Assembly (NCBI GenBank): GCA_020628635.1
Contig: JAHDEU010000148.1
Span: 1-6,080 of the forward strand
Direction of reading: 5' to 3'
DNA: 6,080 nucleotides
DNA from: Hellea sp.
Lineage (GTDB): Bacteria > Pseudomonadota > Alphaproteobacteria > Caulobacterales > Maricaulaceae
A model generated the notes under the pieces. The model was not told the origin of the DNA. It did no database searches and worked only from the letters and a program-made list of their open reading frames with translations. Position 1 is the stretch's first letter. Every line of letters begins with the position of its first letter. Position numbers and translations under genes: made by a program. This document shows, piece after piece, positions 1 to 4,362 of this stretch.

Positions 1-26
1 TCACGTCACTCTTGTCGCCAGTCGCA
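1..26 (+). ncRNA. 3' end of an upstream Y RNA (partial)
   Basis: The bases CGTCACTCTTGTCGCC at 4-19 closely match the 3' strand of the short Y RNA at 232-248 (CGTCACCCCTTGTCGCC) and the 3' strand CCCCTTGTCGCC at 388-399 of the third Y RNA. In those copies the segment is the descending side of the internal loop plus the start of the closing stem. A fourth Y RNA therefore probably ends here, with its 5' half left of the window. Its end is placed by analogy and could be off by several bases. The pairing partner cannot be seen, so this rests on similarity and even spacing only: about 10 bases separate it from the next copy, like the other gaps. Confidence 0.5.
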
Positions 27-35
27 TCAGGACAG

Positions 36-162
36 GTCCCGGCGAATGCTGGGGAGACTACATACGCAGCGGAGGTCGCGGGTTCGAATCCCGCTGGCGG
101 CAACGCCATGGCTCAGTGGTCAGAGCACCGTTTTCGTCTCCCCCAAAACTCGTCGCCGGGAC
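36..162 (+). ncRNA. yrlA: Y RNA with tRNA-mimic module (YrlA-type), copy 1
   Basis: Noncoding RNA expected to bind the ring protein Ro60/Rsr through its stem and to act with it in RNA handling. The closing stem is GTCCCGGCG (36-44) with CGCCGGGAC (154-162), nine perfect pairs. After an internal loop (45-50 / 144-153) comes GGGGAGAC (51-58) with GTCTCCCC (136-143), eight perfect pairs. GGCGAATG at 41-48 fits the bacterial Y RNA motif GNCGAAN0-1G. The distal part (68-132) is a permuted tRNA-like fold, annotated separately. It lies upstream of rtcB on the same strand, as Y RNAs do in rsr-yrl-rtcBA operons. The Y RNA identity follows from motif, fold and context together; binding to Ro60 is inferred. 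Ends are set by the stem and may extend a few bases. Confidence 0.86.
68..132 (+). other. Permuted tRNA-like domain of Y RNA copy 1
   Basis: The order is that of a tRNA read from its 3' half into its 5' half. AGCGG (68-72) pairs with CCGTT (128-132) as a 5-bp anticodon-like stem. AGGTC (73-77) stands in the variable-loop position. GCGGG (78-82) and CCCGC (90-94) close a perfect T arm with loop TTCGAAT. TGGCG (95-99) pairs with CGCCA (104-108) as a 5-bp acceptor-like stem capped by the GNRA loop GCAA. TG follows at the place of tRNA bases 8-9. The D arm is GCTC (111-114) with GAGC (123-126), and its loop has the paired G's (118-119) that touch the T loop in tRNA. There is no CCA end and no anticodon loop, so it is a mimic and not a tRNA. 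T-loop and D-loop modification by tRNA enzymes is plausible, as reported for YrlA. Confidence 0.85.
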
Positions 163-172
163 AGGCAAACGC

Positions 173-252
173 TTCGGGCGAATGCCGGCGGAACTACATC
201 TGTCAAATGTGCCGGTTGATCCCGGATGTTCCGTCACCCCTTGTCGCCCGAA
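173..252 (+). ncRNA. Short Y RNA without tRNA module (YrlB-like), copy 2
   Basis: The closing stem TTCGGGCG (173-180) pairs perfectly with CGCCCGAA (245-252). After an internal loop (181-186 / 236-244) a second stem joins 187-194 with 228-235: eight pairs, one of them G-U, with core CGGAAC/GTTCCG. GGCGAATG (177-184) again fits the Ro60-binding consensus, and 177-199 aligns base for base with 41-63 of copy 1 at most positions. The distal 33 bases hold no T arm, D arm or acceptor stem, only two weak hairpins: ACAT/ATGT at 196-199 and 207-210, and CCGG/CCGG at 212-215 and 222-225. This is a Y RNA in the short form, comparable in layout to YrlB next to YrlA in Salmonella. It lies 10 bases after copy 1 and 9 before copy 3. 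Confidence 0.77.
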
Positions 253-261
253 CACCCGACA

Positions 262-406
262 CCGCTCATGGCGAATGCTGCGGGGGACTACATCGTTACT
301 GCGGTCGCGGGTTCGAATCCCGCCGCTCTCGTCACGGGAAACCGAACGAGGCGTAGCTCAGCCCGGTAGAGCACAGCCGTCTCCCCACCCCTTGTCGCCC
401 GAGCGG
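262..406 (+). ncRNA. yrlA: Y RNA with tRNA-mimic module (YrlA-type), copy 3
   Basis: The closing stem joins CCGCTC (262-267) with GAGCGG (401-406) and, across a small internal loop (AT opposite C), GGCG (270-273) with CGCC (396-399). The inner stem joins GGGGGAC (282-288) with GTCTCCCC (379-386), with T382 bulged. GGCGAATG at 270-277 fits the Ro60-binding motif. The distal part (299-376) is a second permuted tRNA-like fold whose sequence differs from copy 1 outside the T arm. The RNA ends 12 bases before the rtcB Shine-Dalgarno, so a transcript continuing into rtcB must carry it in its leader. Processing on the 3' side would create the rtcB mRNA 5' end. Y RNA identity is well supported by fold, motif and neighbour; function is inferred. 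Confidence 0.86.
299..376 (+). other. Permuted tRNA-like domain of Y RNA copy 3
   Basis: CTG (299-301) pairs with CAG (374-376) as a short anticodon-like stem, and CGGTC (302-306) is the variable segment. GCGGG (307-311) and CCCGC (319-323) form a T arm identical to copy 1, loop TTCGAAT. The acceptor-like stem is longer than in copy 1: 324-331 pairs with CGAGGCG (347-353) in seven pairs with T327 bulged, plus T332-A346. It is capped by a small hairpin, CGG (335-337), loop GAAA, CCG (342-344). TA sits at tRNA positions 8-9. The D arm is GCTC (356-359) with GAGC (369-372), with GG at 365-366 in the loop. The different acceptor stem sequence with pairing kept indicates selection on structure. 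No CCA is present. Confidence 0.84.
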
Positions 407-417
407 ACCACGCAAAC

Positions 418-422
418 AGGAG
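418..422 (+). promoter_or_regulatory. Shine-Dalgarno of rtcB
   Basis: AGGAG lies seven bases before the ATG at 430. It decides for this start over the in-frame ATG at 484, where the shorter E. coli-type RtcB would begin. It sits in an unpaired stretch 12 bases after the last Y RNA. Confidence 0.8.
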
Positions 423-429
423 AAGACCC

Positions 430-1686
430 ATGGAAACCGAATTCGACACCACACTGCACGCCTCCAACGCAGGCTATGACGTCATGCACAACGACAACGG
501 CGTGCCCGTGAAGATCTGGGCGCGCGGCGTTCCGGTCGATGAAAAGGCCCGGAAGCAACTGCTCCGCGCCGCCTCCATGCCATTCATCCACAAGCACATC
601 GCCGTCATGCCCGACGTCCATGTCGGGCTGGGCGCGACCATCGGCTCCGTCATCCCGACCAAGAAAGCGATCATCCCGGCCGCTGTGGGCGTGGATATCG
701 GCTGCGGGATGATGGCGTGCCGCACGACGCTGACGGCCAACGACCTGCCCGACGACCTGAAAGGGCTTCGTTCCGCCATCGAGCGCGCCGTGCCGCATGG
801 CCGCACGACCGGTCGAGGCCGTCGCGACAAGGGCTCCTGGGGCGAAGCGCCGGAGACGTCGCTGGCCGCATGGGCGGGCATTTCGGACCGCTTCGACGTG
901 CTGTGCGACAAGCATCCCACCTTGCGCAAGACCAACAATCTGAAGCACCTCGGAACGCTCGGCACCGGCAACCACTTCGTGGAAGTCTGCCTCGACGGGG
1001 AGGACCGCGTCTGGTTCATGCTCCATTCCGGCTCGCGCGGGGTAGGCAACCGGATCGGCTCCTATTTCATCGAGCTGGCGAAGCGCGACATGGAAAAGTG
1101 GTTCATCAACCTGCCCGACCGTGACCTCGCCTATTTCGCGGAAGGCACGGACCATTTCGACGACTATGTCGAAGCGGTCGAGTGGGGCCAGGACTTCGCC
1201 TTTCGCAACCGTTCTGTCATGATGCAGAACGTCATCCGGGCCGCGCGGAGCGTGATCGCCAAGCCGTTCGACGCCGAAGTCGAAGCCGTCAACTGCCACC
1301 ACAACTATGTGGAGCGGGAGAACCACTTCGGCGAGAACGTCTATGTGACCCGCAAGGGCGCGGTGCGTGCCCGCCTCGGCGACATGGGCATCATTCCGGG
1401 CTCGATGGGGACGCGCTCCTACATCGTGCGCGGGCTCGGCAATGAGCAGTCCTTTCACTCGTGCAGCCACGGTGCCGGACGGGTGATGAGCCGCACACAG
1501 GCGCGCAAGGAGGTCTCCATGGAGGAGCACCTCGATGCCGTCGGTCACGTGGAGTGCCGCCGCGACGCGGCCGTGCTCGACGAGACGCCGTCCGCCTACA
1601 AGTCCATCGACGCCGTGATGGAGGCGCAGAAGGACCTGGTGGAGGTCGTGCACACGCTGCGGCAGGTTGTCTGTGTCAAAGGCTGA
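430..1686 (+). CDS. rtcB: RtcB, tRNA-splicing/RNA-repair ligase
   Basis: A GTP- and Mn(II)-dependent cytoplasmic RNA ligase that joins a 2',3'-cyclic-phosphate or 3'-phosphate end to a 5'-OH end through a guanylylated histidine. The 418 residues cover the whole family (E. coli about 408). The conserved blocks are all present: MPDVHVGLG (60-68), GVDIGCGM (87-94, metal ligands Asp89 and Cys92), LGTGNHFVE (177-185, His182), MLHSGSRG (197-204, His199), NCHHNYVERENHFG (288-301, His291), PGSMGTRSYIVRG (323-335) and CSHGAGR (345-351). His347 is the expected guanylylated nucleophile, and DETPSAYK follows at 384-391. Spacings between Cys92, His182 and His199 match the E. coli enzyme. The start is set by AGGAG at 418-422 and gives about 14 residues more than E. 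coli RtcB at the N terminus. Y RNAs stand directly upstream and rtcA downstream, as in RNA-repair operons. No archease gene is seen in the window. Confidence 0.97.
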   Translation: METEFDTTLHASNAGYDVMHNDNGVPVKIWARGVPVDEKARKQLLRAASMPFIHKHIAVMPDVHVGLGATIGSVIPTKKAIIPAAVGVDIGCGMMACRTTLTANDLPDDLKGLRSAIERAVPHGRTTGRGRRDKGSWGEAPETSLAAWAGISDRFDVLCDKHPTLRKTNNLKHLGTLGTGNHFVEVCLDGEDRVWFMLHSGSRGVGNRIGSYFIELAKRDMEKWFINLPDRDLAYFAEGTDHFDDYVEAVEWGQDFAFRNRSVMMQNVIRAARSVIAKPFDAEVEAVNCHHNYVERENHFGENVYVTRKGAVRARLGDMGIIPGSMGTRSYIVRGLGNEQSFHSCSHGAGRVMSRTQARKEVSMEEHLDAVGHVECRRDAAVLDETPSAYKSIDAVMEAQKDLVEVVHTLRQVVCVKG

Positions 1687-1709
1687 AGCCAGCAGCGGCT
1701 GGCTTCAGC
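1682..1709 (+). other. 12-bp hairpin over the rtcB stop codon
   Basis: GCTGAAGCCAGC (1682-1693) and GCTGGCTTCAGC (1698-1709) are perfect inverse complements around the loop AGCG. The rtcB stop TGA (1684-1686) lies inside the 5' arm. The bases after it (AGAACAAAAG) are A-rich, so it is not a classical intrinsic terminator on the + strand. It may protect the rtcB mRNA 3' end or mark a processing point between rtcB and rtcA. Confidence 0.6.
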
Positions 1710-1721
1710 AGAACAAAAGTC

Positions 1722-1751
1722 GTGGGTCGCCTCTTCGGGGCGGCCCACTTT
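1722..1751 (+). terminator. Possible weak terminator/attenuator between rtcB and rtcA
   Basis: GTGGGTCGCC (1722-1731) pairs with GGCGGCCCAC (1739-1748) in ten pairs, one of them T-G, around the loop TCTTCGG. It is preceded by ACAAAAG and followed by only three T's (1749-1751). The stem is strong but the T tract is short, so it would at most lower read-through from rtcB into rtcA. It ends nine bases before the rtcA Shine-Dalgarno (1757-1761). Confidence 0.4.
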
Positions 1752-1756
1752 CGTAT

Positions 1757-1761
1757 AGGAA
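1757..1761 (+). promoter_or_regulatory. Shine-Dalgarno of rtcA
   Basis: AGGAA lies six bases before the ATG at 1768. The surrounding TATAGGAATATTCC is unusually AT-rich for this window and should leave the site unpaired downstream of the two hairpins. Confidence 0.65.
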
Positions 1762-1767
1762 TATTCC

Positions 1768-2796
1768 ATGATCACCATAGACGCATCCCAGGGCGAAGGC
1801 GGCGGGCAGGTCCTGCGCACGGCCATTTCGCTGTCCTCCATCACGGGCAAAGCCGTCACGCTGGAGGGCATTCGCGGCGGCCGCGCCAAGCCGGGCCTGA
1901 TGCGCCAGCACCTGACGGGCGTGCGGGCGGCCGCTCAGATCACCGGCGCGACGACGCGCGGTGCGGAGCTAAACTCGCAAACCCTTGCCTTCGAGCCCGG
2001 CCCGATCCGTGCGGGCGATTACGACGTCGCGGTCGGCACGGCCGGCTCGACCGTGCTGGTCGCGCAGACCGTGCTGCCGATCCTCGCCTTCGCGGGCGCG
2101 CCGTCCAGCCTGACCGTGTCCGGTGGCACCCATGTGAAATGGTCGCCCAGCTTCGAGTTCTTCGCGCGCAGCTTCCTGCCGCAGGTGGGCGCAATGGGGC
2201 TGGAGGCGCGGGCCGAGTTGCTCGACCACGGTTTCTACCCGGCGGGCGGCGGGCGCATCCGCGTGGACGTGGAGCCTTGGGCCGAGCGGCGCGCACTGGC
2301 GCTGACCGGGCGCGGCGACACTCTCGGCCTCCACGCCGATGTGGTGCTCGCCAATGTCAAACCCAGCGTGGGCCGGCGCGAGCTGGACGTGCTGCGCGAG
2401 CGCCTGCCGCTGACATCCGAGGAGCTGCGCGAGGTCGAAAGCCCCGGCGGCGGCAACTGCGTGAGCGTGCATGCGCGCTACGCCAACGTCGAAACGGTCG
2501 TGACGGGTCTGGGCGAGCGCGGGGTCAAGGCGGAGCGCGTGGCGCGGGACGCGGCGGACAGCGCGCGGCGCTACCTGACCAGCGAGGCCTGTGCGGGCGA
2601 ATACCTCACCGACCAGCTGCTGCTGCCCTGCGCGCTGGCGGCGCGGGACGGGCATGTGTCCACCTTCACGGCGACCGAGATCAGCCTGCACACGCGCACC
2701 AATATCGACATCATCCGCGCCTTTCTTCGTGTCGAGGTCGAAACAACCCAGACCGACCGGCGTTGCTGGACGGTGGAGATAAGGCCTTCTTCTTGA
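1768..2796 (+). CDS. rtcA: RtcA, RNA 3'-terminal phosphate cyclase
   Basis: Uses ATP to turn an RNA 3'-phosphate into a 2',3'-cyclic phosphate through an adenylylated histidine, producing ends that RtcB or other repair enzymes handle. The 342 residues match the family length (E. coli 338). Family signatures seen: SQGEGGGQVLRTAISLS (7-23), the RGGRAKPGLMRQHL block (36-49), GGTHVKWSPSFEFF (119-132), GFYPAGGG (155-162), DQLLLPCALA (282-291) and SLHTRTNIDIIRAF (306-319). His308 lies where E. coli has its nucleophile His309. The gene starts 81 bases after rtcB, has its own Shine-Dalgarno, and is probably co-transcribed with rtcB through two intergenic hairpins. No frameshift or missing block is seen. 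A close alternative would be a eukaryotic Rcl1-like non-catalytic homologue, but the catalytic histidine argues against that. Confidence 0.96.
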   Translation: MITIDASQGEGGGQVLRTAISLSSITGKAVTLEGIRGGRAKPGLMRQHLTGVRAAAQITGATTRGAELNSQTLAFEPGPIRAGDYDVAVGTAGSTVLVAQTVLPILAFAGAPSSLTVSGGTHVKWSPSFEFFARSFLPQVGAMGLEARAELLDHGFYPAGGGRIRVDVEPWAERRALALTGRGDTLGLHADVVLANVKPSVGRRELDVLRERLPLTSEELREVESPGGGNCVSVHARYANVETVVTGLGERGVKAERVARDAADSARRYLTSEACAGEYLTDQLLLPCALAARDGHVSTFTATEISLHTRTNIDIIRAFLRVEVETTQTDRRCWTVEIRPSS

Positions 2797-2878
2797 CTGC
2801 GGGAAAGGACTCGGGCGCGGGCTGAACCCCGGGGGCGGCCTGCCCCGTAAGTAAGGACCGCAACCAAGAGGTCCCCCC
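2797..2878 (+). other. rtcA-HAD intergenic leader with two small hairpins
   Basis: GGGGC (2832-2836) pairs with GCCCC (2842-2846) around GGCCT. No T run follows, so termination after rtcA is not evident. Further on, GGACC (2855-2859) can pair with GGTCC (2870-2874). That would partly cover the weak Shine-Dalgarno AAGAGG (2866-2871) of the next gene. The stem has only five pairs and a ten-base loop, so its effect is uncertain. I see no convincing promoter boxes here; the downstream genes may be read from the rtc transcript or from a promoter I cannot recognise. Confidence 0.3.
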
Positions 2879-3574
2879 ATGTCCAAGAAAGCCATCCTGC
2901 TCGGCTCCATCGGCGCCGTTGCCGAAACATCCGACATCCAGCGCCGCGCCTATAACCAGGCCATGGCGGAAGCCGGGCTGAACTGGAACTGGGACCGCGA
3001 GACATACTCACGCCTGCTGGAGCAGGCCGGCGGCCGCGAGCGGCTCGACATGCTCTCGGGCGCGACGGGCGAGGGGCTGAGCCCGGAGCAGATCGAGGCC
3101 ATCCACGCGCGCAAGACAGAGATCGCCTGCGCCGAAGTCCGCAGCTCCGACGTCAAACTCCGGCCCGGCGTCGCCGCCCTCGTCCGCCACGCCAAGAGCA
3201 ACGGCATGAAGCTCGGTTTCGTCACCTCCACCTACCGCCCCAATGTCGATGCGATCCTGCATGCCGCGGATGGCGATCTGTCAGCTGACGACCTCGACGT
3301 CATCATCGTGCGCGACGACCTGCAATCCGGCAAGCCGGACCCGGAAGCCTATGTCAAAGCGCTCGAGCGGCTCGGCATCGACGCCTCTGAAGCCGTCGCC
3401 ATCGAGGACACGACCAATTCCGTGATGAGCGCGGAGCGCGCCGGGGTCAAAGTCATCGCCACGCCGGGCGAGTTCACGGCCACGCAGGACACCTCCATGG
3501 CGGACCTGCGGATTGACGCGTTGGGCGACGGCGCGTCCGTGGACGCCCGCGTGCTGGACCTGCTCGCCGCCTGA
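2879..3574 (+). CDS. HAD-superfamily protein with degenerate motif I (CbbY/Gph-like)
   Basis: A 231-residue protein with the fold signatures of the phosphoglycolate-phosphatase/CbbY branch of HAD hydrolases. The N terminus ILLGSIGAVAETSDIQRRAY (6-25) lines up with the usual (F)DxDGTL..T...h..A(F/Y) opening, but the nucleophile Asp is Gly9 and the acid Asp is Ile11. The helical cap follows (about 26-95, with NWNWDRETYSRLLEQAGG at 35-52). Motif II is FVTST (114-118), motif III the Lys in SGKPDPEAY (150-158, Lys152), and motif IV IEDTTNS (175-181, Glu176-Asp177). Without the motif I aspartates, ordinary phosphatase chemistry is not expected. It may be a binding or regulatory protein, or use other chemistry. 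The start follows a weak AAGAGG seven bases away. It overlaps the dioxygenase gene by one base, which points to coupled translation and a shared task. The reading frame is intact. Confidence 0.85.
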   Translation: MSKKAILLGSIGAVAETSDIQRRAYNQAMAEAGLNWNWDRETYSRLLEQAGGRERLDMLSGATGEGLSPEQIEAIHARKTEIACAEVRSSDVKLRPGVAALVRHAKSNGMKLGFVTSTYRPNVDAILHAADGDLSADDLDVIIVRDDLQSGKPDPEAYVKALERLGIDASEAVAIEDTTNSVMSAERAGVKVIATPGEFTATQDTSMADLRIDALGDGASVDARVLDLLAA

Positions 3575-4350
3575 TGAGGCTCCGCGCGCTCGAACCATTC
3601 GGCGTCGAGATCCGCGGCGTGCAGGTCGCGGATGTCAGCCCGTCCCGCGCCGACGACGTGCTGGACGTGGTCTGCCGCGGCCGCGTGGCCGTGTTCCGCG
3701 ACCAGCGGGCAGACGATGCGGGGTTCGAGCATTTCCTCCAGAGCCTCGGCGAGATGATGTTCACCGAAGGCGAAACGCCTGTCCCCGACACGCCGTCGCT
3801 CAACATCGTGACCAACCAGAACCGCACGCGCCCGCCGCGTTCGGTCTTCCACACCGACACCAGCTATGTCGCCCGGCCTCCGGCCTTCACGGCGCTGCGG
3901 GCCATCGAGGTGCCAAGCTCCGGTGGGCAGACGCTGTTTTCCGACCAGATCACCGTGCTGGACGCGCTGCCGACAGATGTGCGCGACTGCCTGTCGGGCC
4001 GCACCATTCGCCATGCCTATACCGCGCCGGGACTGGCCGAGGTCGCGACCTGGCACCCCGCCCTGCGCCGCCATCCGGTGACGGGTGAGCATGCCCTGTA
4101 TCTCTCCACGCCCGAGCGCTGCGCCAGCCTGTCGGGAGAAGAGGACGCCCATCGCGGCGCGCGCATGATCCGGGCGCTCTATGCCCGCTCCATCCGCCCG
4201 CGCGCGCTCTACGCCCACACATGGCGGCCCGGCGACATCGTGATCTGGGACGACCGCTCCACGCTCCACCGGGCGGACCACAGCAACGTCGTCGGCGCGC
4301 GCACCTTCCACCGCGGCATGGTGCGCGGCGAAGTTCCCATAGCAGCCTGA
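3574..4350 (+). CDS. TauD/TfdA-family Fe(II)/2-oxoglutarate dioxygenase
   Basis: A 258-residue non-heme iron oxygenase of the family that hydroxylates small substrates such as taurine while converting 2-oxoglutarate to succinate and CO2. The facial triad is complete: His93 and Asp95 in FHTDTSY (92-98) and His232 in WDDRSTLHRAD (225-235). Arg243 and Arg247 follow His232 by 11 and 15 residues, the spacing of the 2-oxoglutarate-binding arginines in E. coli TauD. GGQTLFSD (117-124) is the usual strand after the first His. The N-terminal part (LEPFGVEIRGV, then VAVFRDQ at 38-44) is full-family, so the start is sound. The ATG shares its A with the TGA of the upstream HAD gene. Slightly shorter than TauD (283). 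No sulfonate transporter is nearby, so taurine is not indicated; the substrate is unknown and may be an amino acid or peptide, given the ATP-grasp neighbour. Confidence 0.9.
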   Translation: MRLRALEPFGVEIRGVQVADVSPSRADDVLDVVCRGRVAVFRDQRADDAGFEHFLQSLGEMMFTEGETPVPDTPSLNIVTNQNRTRPPRSVFHTDTSYVARPPAFTALRAIEVPSSGGQTLFSDQITVLDALPTDVRDCLSGRTIRHAYTAPGLAEVATWHPALRRHPVTGEHALYLSTPERCASLSGEEDAHRGARMIRALYARSIRPRALYAHTWRPGDIVIWDDRSTLHRADHSNVVGARTFHRGMVRGEVPIAA

Positions 4351-4355
4351 GAGGA
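4351..4355 (+). promoter_or_regulatory. Shine-Dalgarno of the ATP-grasp gene
   Basis: GAGGA directly follows the dioxygenase stop codon (4348-4350) and lies seven bases before the ATG at 4363. This supports that start, and the 12-base gap supports co-transcription with the dioxygenase gene. Confidence 0.7.
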
Positions 4356-4362
4356 AACACCC

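Noticed and set aside
70..135. A true tRNA gene or a circularly permuted tRNA gene
   Set aside because: The halves are in reverse order, and the acceptor stem is closed by a 4-base GNRA loop, leaving no room for a discriminator base and processing. There is no anticodon loop; the anticodon-like stem continues into the Y RNA stem.
1..406. CRISPR array or direct-repeat element
   Set aside because: The repeated blocks (GGCGAATG, the T arm, CTTGTCGCC) are at uneven distances and belong to structured RNA stems; there are no equal-length spacers between identical repeats.
12..511. Open reading frames across the Y RNA region (12-356 and 116-511 on +, 58-255 on -)
   Set aside because: They run through RNA stems and tRNA-like arms, have no sensible ribosome binding site, and their peptides look like translated tRNA sequence. 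The 116-511 frame also runs into rtcB.
358..1653. 431-residue ORF antisense to rtcB
   Set aside because: Shadow of a GC-rich coding frame. The + strand frame has every RtcB motif, and the antisense product is His/Arg-rich with no recognisable domain.
1461..2825. 454-residue + strand ORF across the rtcB end and rtcA
   Set aside because: Arg/Gly-rich low-complexity product out of frame with both real genes; it would overlap all of rtcA.
2830..2847. Intrinsic terminator after rtcA
   Set aside because: The GGGGC/GCCCC hairpin is short and is followed by GTAAGTAAGG, not a T tract.
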